From: Embleya hyalina | GTDB taxonomy: Bacteria > Actinomycetota > Actinomycetes > Streptomycetales > Streptomycetaceae | DNA length: 64,000 nucleotides | NCBI RefSeq assembly: GCF_003967355.1 | Contig: NZ_BIFH01000021.1 | Span: 154,103-218,102 of the forward strand | Direction: 5' to 3' | Shown here: in pieces, positions 44,458 through 51,817 of the stretch | Layout: every line of letters begins with the position of its first letter | Position numbering within the stretch: position 1 is the first letter of the stretch | The notes under the pieces: model-generated | What the model was told of the DNA's origin: nothing | Databases searched by the model: none | The model's input: the letters and a program-made list of their open reading frames with translations, nothing else | Translations under genes and position numbers: made by a program

Positions 44458-44756
44458 GTCGCCGGCGGGTGGTCGTGTCGGGGGACGTGCAGGGCGTCTA
44501 CTTCCGGGACACGTGCCGCGGTACCGCGGAGCGGCACGGCGTCGCGGGCTGGGTGCGCAATCTGCCGGACGGCACGGTCGAGGCGGTGTTCGAGGGCGCG
44601 CCGGACGAGGTCGCGCGGCTGACGGCGTGGACCGGGCGCGGGCCGTCGTTGGCCGTCGTCGACCGGGTGTACGTGTACGACGAGGATCCGGTGGAGGAGG
44701 GGCTGGTCGGGTTCGAGATCCGCCCGACACCGGTTCCGCGTGAGCGATTGCGGTAA
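44454..44756 (+). CDS. acyP: Acylphosphatase
   Basis: A 100-residue enzyme hydrolysing acyl phosphates to carboxylate and phosphate. The diagnostic N-terminal motif [43 protein letters not shown] contains the catalytic Arg (in YFRD) and Asn (in VRNLPDG). The length is standard. It starts in an ATGA overlap with grpE, so it is the third gene of the dnaK operon, an unusual association. Its role in chaperone function, if any, is unknown. Confidence 0.9.
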   Translation: MSRRRVVVSGDVQGVYFRDTCRGTAERHGVAGWVRNLPDGTVEAVFEGAPDEVARLTAWTGRGPSLAVVDRVYVYDEDPVEEGLVGFEIRPTPVPRERLR

Positions 44757-44859
44757 AACTACCGATTCGTGGCGGATTGAACCATCCTGGTGGGAGGGGG
44801 GGAAAGCGGCGGCGGCGACGGAGTGGACCGACGGAGTCGGGGGCTTGGAGGCGGCAGGT

Positions 44860-45126
44860 ATGCAGATCGTGGGATGGCACATAGAGATGGAGTTCAAGGA
44901 GGACGGCAAGCGCACCGAGGCCGCGGCGCTGCTGCGCCTGCGCGACGGTACGGAGCTGCGCTCGCACGCGCACGCCAGTCGGTATCCGGACGACCCGGAT
45001 CAGCCGGCGGTCGGCGAAGAGATCGCCGCGGCACGGGCGTTGACCGACCTGACCCGGCAGCTGCTGGACAAGGCGGCGGGCGAGATCGAGTCGTCGACGA
45101 GTCGGCCGGTTCACTCGCTCGCCTGA
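44860..45126 (+). CDS. DUF1876 (dsRBD-like) family protein
   Basis: An 88-residue protein. MQIVGWHIEMEFKEDGKRTEAAALLRLRDGTELRSHAHASRYPDDPDQPAVGEEIAAARALTDLTRQLLDKAAGEIES follows the DUF1876 pattern (beta-beta-alpha fold with a D-P-D-x-P-x-V-G-E-E-I-A-A-A-R-A-L core) common in actinobacteria. ATG 44860 is preceded by GGAG; the longer frame overlaps the acylphosphatase end and is not conserved. The function is unknown. It is 103 bp after the chaperone operon and may share its transcript. Confidence 0.8.
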   Translation: MQIVGWHIEMEFKEDGKRTEAAALLRLRDGTELRSHAHASRYPDDPDQPAVGEEIAAARALTDLTRQLLDKAAGEIESSTSRPVHSLA

Positions 45127-45152
45127 ACGGCGCGGGGCCGACCGGGCTCGAC

Positions 45153-45198
45153 GGGGCCGGTGCCGACCGGCGGCGAACCGCCGACCGGCACCGGCCCC
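45153..45198. terminator. Strong terminator before the CIS locus
   Basis: A 21-bp stem (45153-45173 with 45178-45198) with one 2-bp mismatch and loop CGAA closes the DUF1876 transcript, 26 bp after its stop. Confidence 0.8.
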
Positions 45199-45278
45199 CG
45201 CGCGTTCCGGCCGGGACGGCGGGCGAATGACGGGTGGTCGACGGTGGGTGGTTCTAGGGTGTGTTTCGGGGGATTCGG

Positions 45279-45295
45279 CGGGTATCCACTACCCG
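45279..45295. promoter_or_regulatory. CGGGTA-N5-TACCCG inverted repeat upstream of the CIS regulator
   Basis: A perfect 6-bp inverted repeat with a 5-nt spacer lies 87 bp before the LuxR-type start, next to an AT-richer stretch (ATCGATCGATTACCTTGTG) that may contain the promoter. It is a possible operator. Confidence 0.4.
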
Positions 45296-45381
45296 GGTCT
45301 CTCGATGTGATCGATCGATTACCTTGTGTGCTCACGTGTTGGTTGTTGCGGGCCGCGACCGCGGGGGGTAGAGCAGAGCCG

Positions 45382-46191
45382 ATGAGTGTGGCGATCGAGG
45401 TACTCGTGATCACCCCGGTCCGGATCTATCGCGACGCCACCGTGCGGGCGCTCGCCGACGAACCCGCGTTGCGGCTGGTCGGGTCGGGTGGCTCCGCCTC
45501 CGAGGCGGTCGCCGGCGCACGGCGGCTGCGCCCCTCCGTACTCCTGCTGGACCTGAGCACGCCGGACAGCATTCCCGCGATCCGCGCGATCCGCCGCGGG
45601 TCGCCGCAGACGCGGCTGATCGCGATGGGCGTGGACGAATCCCGCGACGACGTGATCAGCGCGGCCGAGGCGGGCGTGGCCGGGTTCATCGGCCGCGAAT
45701 ACTCGCTCCCGCAGACCGCCGCCGCGATCATCGGCGTGGTGCGCGGCGAGGCCTCGTGCAGCCCGCGGATCGCCGCGCTGCTGCTGCAACGCGTACAGTC
45801 CCCGGCCGTCGTCGCACAGCGCACCGGGCCGGCGCTGCCCGAGACGCTGACCGCGCGCGAGCGGGAGATCCTGTTCCTGATCGCCGAGGGCAGGACCAAC
45901 CACGAGATCGCCCGGGGCCTTTCCATCGGCCTGTCCACGGTCAAGACCCATGTGCACGCCGTACTGCGGAAGTTGGGCGTCCCGCACCGCGAGGCCGCCG
46001 CCGGCCTGCTGCGAGCCACGCCGACCGGCGAACCGCTCGGCCGCGCCCGGGTGGAGGCCGACGGCGCACCGGATCGAGCGCTCGGCGCACCGCGCACCGT
46101 GCCGCCACCCCAGTGGGGCTCGCGCGCGCCGCGCACCCGACGGGCGCCGGACCACGAACAACACGCCGGTGGCGGGCCCGCGGCCGGGTAA
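45382..46191 (+). CDS. LuxR/NarL-type response regulator at the head of the CIS locus
   Basis: A 269-residue regulator. The receiver-like domain (residues 5-120) has Asp57 in LLLDLST, but the acidic pair near the N-terminus is replaced (EVLVITPVRIYRDA), so ordinary phosphorylation is doubtful. The LuxR HTH (about 155-215) reads LTAREREILFLIAEGRTNHEIARGLSIGLSTVKTHVHAVLRKLG. A Pro/Arg-rich tail follows. There is no sensor kinase nearby. LuxR-type regulators commonly open Streptomyces CIS loci, so it probably controls the downstream genes, though the 132-bp gap leaves room for a separate promoter. Confidence 0.82.
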   Translation: MSVAIEVLVITPVRIYRDATVRALADEPALRLVGSGGSASEAVAGARRLRPSVLLLDLSTPDSIPAIRAIRRGSPQTRLIAMGVDESRDDVISAAEAGVAGFIGREYSLPQTAAAIIGVVRGEASCSPRIAALLLQRVQSPAVVAQRTGPALPETLTAREREILFLIAEGRTNHEIARGLSIGLSTVKTHVHAVLRKLGVPHREAAAGLLRATPTGEPLGRARVEADGAPDRALGAPRTVPPPQWGSRAPRTRRAPDHEQHAGGGPAAG

Positions 46192-46323
46192 CCGGGTCCT
46201 CGGGGGCGCGACGGGCCCACCCGATCGGGTGGACGACGCTCTCCATCCGAGGTGGAGGCGGACGGAGTCGGCCGGTGGTGGAGGTCTACTCCTCCGCTCG
46301 GCGAAGATCGACCCGGCGGGTGG

Positions 46324-48396
46324 ATGACGCGCTTCGGGCCGATGATCAACGATCGCGACATGGCTGTTGCCGGCTCGATCGGTTCGAGCGCACCCGTGTT
46401 CCCCGACCTCTCCGACCTGGAGCGGTGGATCGCGGACGTGCTGGCCCGGGCGGTGCAGGCCAACGGGCCGGAATCGGGCGAGAGTTCGTTGGAACGCCTG
46501 TACCCCTCCCACGGCGAGGTGCGCGCGGCGCTGGCGGGCGCGCCACGGCCGGCGCCGGTGCTGATCACCGGCCCGCCGCTGCCCGCCCACCTGGCGCTGC
46601 CGCTGGCCCGGCGCGGCTTCGACCCGTTCGACCTCGCCGCGCTCGCGCTGATCCTCGCCCCCGAACTCGACCCGGCGTACGGCCGGGCGATCGCCTGGCT
46701 GCAACGCGACTCCGGGCAGCCGTACCCGACGCTCGACCTGCTCGCCCGGCTGTGCTGCGAGACCGGGGAGGACCGGGCGGCGGTCGCGGTACGGCTGTCC
46801 GCCGCCGGTCCGCTGCTCCGGTGCGGGCTGGTGGAACCGGTCGGCGGGCGCCCCGGACCCTCCTACGCGGGCGCCGTGCGGCCCTCGGCGGTGCTGCTGC
46901 GCCGGTTGTTCGCGATCAGCCGACTCGACGACGCGCTCGCGCCGTTCGCGACGGTGGACGCCTACACGCCGGTCGAGGCGCCCGACCCGATCGCCGCCGA
47001 AGCGCTGGTCGCCCGGCTGGTCGGCGACGCGCCCTCGCTCACCCACCTGTCCGGCGCGCCCGCCGCGACCTGCCTGGACGTCGCGTGGTGGAGCGTGGCG
47101 CGGGCCGGCCGGCGGGTGCTGACCGTGCGGCCCGAAGCGCTCGCCGATCCGGCCCTGCTGCCCGGCCTGGCCGCCGAGGCGCTGCTGCGCGAGGCCGTAC
47201 TCGTGGTGGACACGCACACCGGCGGCCCGCCCGACGCGGTGTGGGACCGGTTCACCTACGCCGTCGTGGTCGGCGGCCCCGACACCCTCGCGCCCACCGG
47301 GCCCGACGTGCCGGCCGAGCGGGTGGCCGCGCTGTCGGTCCGCCGCGCGGTCGGCGTGCCCGGCGGCCTGGCCACCGCCCTGGCCGCGCACGGCGTCGAG
47401 GTCGCGAGCACGCCGGGCGCCGACCCGCTGGCCGGCTGGACCCACCTGGCCGGGCCGGAGTTGCGGCACACCCTGGACGCGGTCGCCGCCCGGGCCCGCG
47501 GTCGAGCCGAGCCCGGCGCGCCGCTGCGCACCACCGCGACCGAGGTCGCCGACGTCGCGGCCCGGATCACCGGCGGCGAACTGGGCCGACTCGCCACCCG
47601 GTTGGGCACCTCCGACGACTGGTCCGCGCTGATCGTCCCCGACGACGTCGGCGCGCGGCTGCGCGACGTATGCGCCCATCTGAGCGCCCACCGCACGGTG
47701 CTCGACGCCCCCGGCTTCGCCGACCGGCCCGGCCTGGGCCGCGGTGTGTCGGTGCTGTTCGCCGGACCCAGCGGCACCGGCAAGACGCTCGCCGCGCGCC
47801 TGGTCGCGGGCCGGCTCGGGCTGCCGCTCTACCGGGTGGACCTGGCGTCGGTGGTGTCCAAGTACATCGGCGAGACCGAACAGAACCTGGACGCCGTGTT
47901 CACCGCCGCCGCGCGCACCGACGCCGTGCTGCTGTTCGACGAGTGCGACGCGCTGTTCGGCAAGCGCAGCGAGGTGCACGACGCGCGCGATCGCTACGCC
48001 AACCTCGAAGTGGCCTACCTGCTCCAGCGGTTGGAGGACCACGACGGGCTCGCGGTACTGGCCACCAACCTCCTGCACCACATGGACGACGCGTTCATCC
48101 GCCGGCTGACCTACTGCGTGCACTTCCCGTTCCCGGAGGCCGCCGAGCGGCGGCGGATCTGGCAGGGCGCCTGGCCGGCGGCGCTGCCCCGGGACGTGGA
48201 CGTCGACCCGGCCGAACTGGCCGAGCACTACCCGCTCTCCGGCGGCCACATCCACAACGTCGCGGTCGCGGCGGCGCACCTGGCCGCCGCCGAGGGGCGC
48301 GCGGTGGACCGGGCGGTGGTGCTCCGGGCGATGGAGCGCGAATACGACAAGATCGGCCCGTCCCCGCAGGCCCCCGCCACGATCGGGGCGCGGTGA
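46324..48396 (+). CDS. AAA+ ATPase of the contractile injection system
   Basis: A 690-residue protein. The N-terminal 430 residues are a variable helical region rich in Ala and Leu. The AAA+ core (about 440-665) has Walker A GPSGTGKT at 481-488, VVSKYIGETEQNLDAVF, Walker B LLFDECDALF (Asp539, Glu540), a sensor-1-like ATNLLHHMDDAF and the Arg-finger region FIRRLTYCVHFPFPEAAERRRIW. CIS loci usually encode one such ATPase (the Afp15/Pvc15 role), thought to assist assembly or particle disassembly. ATG 46324 is chosen; ATGs at 46342 and 46360 are possible. It is coupled to the next gene by TGATG. Confidence 0.84.
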   Translation: MTRFGPMINDRDMAVAGSIGSSAPVFPDLSDLERWIADVLARAVQANGPESGESSLERLYPSHGEVRAALAGAPRPAPVLITGPPLPAHLALPLARRGFDPFDLAALALILAPELDPAYGRAIAWLQRDSGQPYPTLDLLARLCCETGEDRAAVAVRLSAAGPLLRCGLVEPVGGRPGPSYAGAVRPSAVLLRRLFAISRLDDALAPFATVDAYTPVEAPDPIAAEALVARLVGDAPSLTHLSGAPAATCLDVAWWSVARAGRRVLTVRPEALADPALLPGLAAEALLREAVLVVDTHTGGPPDAVWDRFTYAVVVGGPDTLAPTGPDVPAERVAALSVRRAVGVPGGLATALAAHGVEVASTPGADPLAGWTHLAGPELRHTLDAVAARARGRAEPGAPLRTTATEVADVAARITGGELGRLATRLGTSDDWSALIVPDDVGARLRDVCAHLSAHRTVLDAPGFADRPGLGRGVSVLFAGPSGTGKTLAARLVAGRLGLPLYRVDLASVVSKYIGETEQNLDAVFTAAARTDAVLLFDECDALFGKRSEVHDARDRYANLEVAYLLQRLEDHDGLAVLATNLLHHMDDAFIRRLTYCVHFPFPEAAERRRIWQGAWPAALPRDVDVDPAELAEHYPLSGGHIHNVAVAAAHLAAAEGRAVDRAVVLRAMEREYDKIGPSPQAPATIGAR

Positions 48397-50888
48397 TGGC
48401 GGCGCCGACGAAGGCGGGGGACACCGCTTCGCACCTGCCGGCCGAGTTGGAGGCGCGCGCCGAACGGGCCCGGCCGCTGGACGCCGCGCTGCGCGGCTCG
48501 ATGGAGCGCTCGTTCGGCACGTCCCTGGGCGACGTGGTCGTGCACACCGACGCCGACGCGGCGGCGTCGGCCGAGCACCTCGACGCGAAGGCGTACGCGG
48601 TCGGCCGGCACGTCGTGTTCGGCCCCGGGCGCTACGACCCGCACTCGACCGCGGGCCGGGCGCTGATCGGCCACGAACTCGCGCATGTGGTGCAGCAGCG
48701 CCGCGGCGGCCCGCGGCCGGGGCCGCGCGGCGTGCACCCCTCGGGCACCGCGGCCGAAGGCGCCGCGCACACGGCGGGCGCCCGAGCCGCCGCCGGCCTG
48801 TCCGCCCCGGTCGCGGGCGGCACCGCGCCGGGCGTGTCCCGGGCGCCGAAGAACGAGGCGGAAGAGGAGGCCGAACGCGCCGAACTGCGGGAGAACCGCG
48901 CCGCGGCGATGGTCGCCTTGGGCGCCACCGAGGGCGTCGCGCTGGAGGTCACCGGCGCCGTGGACACCCTGATCGGCCTCGGCTACGGAGCACACGACGC
49001 GGGTCGCCTCGGCGTGCGCAAGGCGGCCTCGCTGCTCGGGCTGTCGGGCGACCAGACGACGGTGGTCCAGGCGTGGTACGAGGGGGCCTCCGGCGGGTTC
49101 GTCCTGGACGCCGTGCGTGACCGGGCCAAGGCGGCGGGGCTGGTCGACCCGTACACCGGCGTACCCGCGCTCTCGCCGGGGGTCACGAAGGCGGGCGACC
49201 TGACCGAGGCGTACTTCGACCGGGTCAGCGGCGGCCACGCGCCCGACGACGGCAGTCTGTTCAGCGACCGCGAGCTGACCCAGATCGCCGTGCAGCTCGG
49301 GGTGAAGACCATCCTCGCCTACACCGGAGGAGAGGAGGTGCTCCTCGCGCTCAAGGTGTTGGGCGTGGCGAGTTCGGTCGAGGCGATCCTGAACGCGATC
49401 AACGCCAATCCGGAGGGCTGGCCGTCCGATTCGCGGTTCTGGCTCCAGGTCGTCGGCGCCGTGCTCAACGTGGCCGGACTGGCCGCGTCGTCGGCGGGCA
49501 AACGATTGGCGGCGTTGCTGCTCGACGCGGCGCTGGCCACGCTGTCGACCGCTCCGGCCGTGCGGAAGTTGTGGGTGGACTGGAAGGGCGCGCACGGCCC
49601 GGACCGCGACGCGGTGCTCGAACAGGACCTCAAGGACGTGGTGCGGGCGCTGATCGCGGTGATGCACCAGATCCTGCTGCACGCCGCCGGCTACCGACGC
49701 TCGAAGGCACCGGGCGGGGGCGGTACGGAAGGCGGCGCCGGCCGCGAGCATGCCGGGCCGCCCGTGAGGCAGCCGCAGCCGGCCGCCGACGCGCATGCCG
49801 GCCCGCCGCCGGCGCCCGCGCACGCCGGTGCCGGGACGGCACCGGCCGGGGCGACCACGGCCGGCCCGGCGACACCCGCGCCGCCCGCCGCCGCGCCGGC
49901 GGCGGCGCCGAAGCCGGCCGGGAAGTCCGGTGGGAAATCGGGCGGCGTATCCGGCGGCGCGAAGGCGCCCGGCAGGAAATCGCCGGGCAGGCCCAAGACC
50001 GCGTCGGCGGACCCGAAACCCGCCCCGTCGACCACCGGACCGGCTCCGATCGAGCCCGCGCCCGGCACGGCCGCACCTGCGGAGGCGACGACGAGCGCCG
50101 CGAAGCCGACAGGCGCGAAGGCCACGACAAAGGCCCCGGCAGCCAAGACCCCCGGCCGCAAGGCGCCCGCACGAAAGGCACCCGCACGGAAGCCGGCCGG
50201 GAAGAAAGCCGCCGCGCGGAAGGCGACCCCGGAGAAGACCGCGGCGGAGCGCAAGACCGCCGCCGGCAGCGGCTCCGCCGAGGCCGGACGGACCGAGGGC
50301 ACCCCGGTCGAGCCGACCCGACGGGAGAGGCGGCAACTGGTCAAGGACGTTCGCGCCCGGGCCAAAGCGCTGCGGGCGGAGGCGCGGAAGGACCCGTCCG
50401 CCGTGGACCGGCTGCGCGATCTGTACGAGGGCCAACCCGACCACGTGCTCGGCGCGTTGAGCGACGACCCGGTGGCCGCGCAGGTCCGGGACCGCCGCCG
50501 GGCGCGGCAGCAGAAGGACGAACTCGCCAGGATCGACGCGAGCGACTTCCGCCCGCCGCACGAGGCCACGGTCCGCGTGCTCGACCCCGACGGGAGCGTC
50601 GTGCACAACGAGTCCCTGCGCAGCGGCGGCGTCACCCCCGAACAGCGTGCGGCACGCGGCCTGAACCGGGCCAACCAGGACAGTCACACCGAGGCCAAGG
50701 CGGTGACGCGGGTCCCGCTGACGGCCGGTCAGCGGATGTACATCACCGGCCAGTACGACCCGTGCGGATCCTGCCGGGCCGCCATGCAGGCGGCGGCCCT
50801 GCGCAGCGGCGGGCGGATCAACTACTGGTGGCCCGGCGGACCACCCGAAGGCATCTGGTTTCCGCTCGGCTCCGGCGGTGCGCGGTGA
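48396..50888 (+). CDS. DUF4157 - deaminase fusion, probable CIS cargo toxin
   Basis: An 830-residue modular protein. Residues 25-105 form a DUF4157 domain with the metalloprotease-like HELAH at 93-97 (GRALIGHELAHVVQQR), a domain repeatedly linked to injection-system cargo. A helical middle part (about 160-430) contains hydrophobic segments (303-330, 350-390). Residues 440-620 are an Ala/Pro/Lys-rich low-complexity linker resembling histone H1 tails. The C-terminal 190 residues end in a cytidine-deaminase-like domain: HTEAK (His764, Glu766) and PCGSC (Cys790, Cys793) are the zinc ligands and proton donor. Together these suggest a delivered, nucleotide- or nucleic-acid-deaminating effector. No immunity gene is evident. 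ATG 48396 overlaps the ATPase stop. Confidence 0.82.
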   Translation: MAAPTKAGDTASHLPAELEARAERARPLDAALRGSMERSFGTSLGDVVVHTDADAAASAEHLDAKAYAVGRHVVFGPGRYDPHSTAGRALIGHELAHVVQQRRGGPRPGPRGVHPSGTAAEGAAHTAGARAAAGLSAPVAGGTAPGVSRAPKNEAEEEAERAELRENRAAAMVALGATEGVALEVTGAVDTLIGLGYGAHDAGRLGVRKAASLLGLSGDQTTVVQAWYEGASGGFVLDAVRDRAKAAGLVDPYTGVPALSPGVTKAGDLTEAYFDRVSGGHAPDDGSLFSDRELTQIAVQLGVKTILAYTGGEEVLLALKVLGVASSVEAILNAINANPEGWPSDSRFWLQVVGAVLNVAGLAASSAGKRLAALLLDAALATLSTAPAVRKLWVDWKGAHGPDRDAVLEQDLKDVVRALIAVMHQILLHAAGYRRSKAPGGGGTEGGAGREHAGPPVRQPQPAADAHAGPPPAPAHAGAGTAPAGATTAGPATPAPPAAAPAAAPKPAGKSGGKSGGVSGGAKAPGRKSPGRPKTASADPKPAPSTTGPAPIEPAPGTAAPAEATTSAAKPTGAKATTKAPAAKTPGRKAPARKAPARKPAGKKAAARKATPEKTAAERKTAAGSGSAEAGRTEGTPVEPTRRERRQLVKDVRARAKALRAEARKDPSAVDRLRDLYEGQPDHVLGALSDDPVAAQVRDRRRARQQKDELARIDASDFRPPHEATVRVLDPDGSVVHNESLRSGGVTPEQRAARGLNRANQDSHTEAKAVTRVPLTAGQRMYITGQYDPCGSCRAAMQAAALRSGGRINYWWPGGPPEGIWFPLGSGGAR

Positions 50889-51796
50889 TCGACATCCTCG
50901 ACCTGATCATCCGCGAGACGCTGATCGCCGGCGTGCCCGGTCTGACCGGTGCCCGGATCGGTTTCCAGCCACCCGACGACGACTGGCGGCAGCGGGTGGG
51001 CGCGAGCCAGGGCGTCTGGGTCAACTGCGCGCTGGTCGATCTGCGCGAGGACCGGCACATGCGGCAGAACATCCGGCGGCGGATCACCACCGGCGCGGTC
51101 ACCGTGGAGCGGCCCGAGCCGGCGCGGATTCGCTGCCACTACCTGATCACCGCGTGGAACGCGGCCAAGGACAGCCCGCAGATGCCCGCGACCGAGCAGG
51201 AACACATGGTGCTCGGCGCGATCCTGGCCGTGCTCCTGCACGCCGACCCGCTGGTCGCCTCCGCCGTGCTGACCCCCGATCAACTGGCCTCTGTACCCGA
51301 GGTGTTGCGCGAGGCGGAACTGCCCGTCGAGGTGGTGCCGCCGGAAGGGTTCGGCAAACTCGCCGAGTTCTGGGGCACGGTCGGCCGGGCCACCTCGTGG
51401 CACCCCGCCGTGTACCTGATCGTCACCATGCCGGTCCCGGAGGCGGACCGGCGGATCGACGGCGTGGTGCACACCGTGCTCACCTCCTACCAGGGCACGC
51501 CGCCCGACGGGCCCGTCGAGCAACTGGCCGACGTGGGCGGACTGGTGCTCGACGCCACGGCCGGCCCGGGGATGCCGCCGGTGCCGGTGGCCGACGCCCG
51601 GGTCGTGCTGCTCGACGCGGCGGGCGGCGAGGCGGTCCGTGCCCGCAGCGGCGCCGACGGGCGCTTCGTGGTGGTCGACGTGCGGCCCGGCGCCTACACC
51701 GCGCTGGTCACCGCCGCCGGACTGCCGCCACCCGCGCCCACCCCCGTCCAGGTCCCCGGTTCCCCCGACGCGCTGATCGAACTGCGCTTCACCTGA
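50885..51796 (+). CDS. DUF4255 (Pvc16/Afp16-like) protein with carboxypeptidase-regulatory-like domain
   Basis: A 303-residue protein. The first 190 residues match DUF4255, the family of tube/sheath-terminating cap proteins in contractile injection systems: VIDILDLIIRETLIAG, RITTGAVTVERPEPARIRCHYLITAWN, EQEHMVLGAILAVLLHADPLV. Residues about 218-303 form an extra beta-sandwich like carboxypeptidase regulatory domains (VADARVVLLDAAGGEAVRARSGADGRFVVVDVRPGAYTALV). GTG 50885 overlaps the cargo stop. Expected function: capping the tail during assembly; the extra domain is an uncommon elaboration. Confidence 0.82.
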   Translation: MIDILDLIIRETLIAGVPGLTGARIGFQPPDDDWRQRVGASQGVWVNCALVDLREDRHMRQNIRRRITTGAVTVERPEPARIRCHYLITAWNAAKDSPQMPATEQEHMVLGAILAVLLHADPLVASAVLTPDQLASVPEVLREAELPVEVVPPEGFGKLAEFWGTVGRATSWHPAVYLIVTMPVPEADRRIDGVVHTVLTSYQGTPPDGPVEQLADVGGLVLDATAGPGMPPVPVADARVVLLDAAGGEAVRARSGADGRFVVVDVRPGAYTALVTAAGLPPPAPTPVQVPGSPDALIELRFT

Positions 51797-51817
51797 TCAC
51801 CTGAGAGGACGTCCGCC

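Noticed and set aside
45319-48279. A 986-residue minus-strand open frame across the CIS regulator and ATPase genes
   Set aside because: It lies opposite two genes with clear domains and has only biased Arg/Gln/Val-rich sequence.
49691-50674. A minus-strand frame opposite the linker and deaminase part of the cargo, considered as an immunity gene
   Set aside because: It reads as a Gly/Ala/Pro-rich complement of the linker repeats and has no ribosome binding site or globular character.
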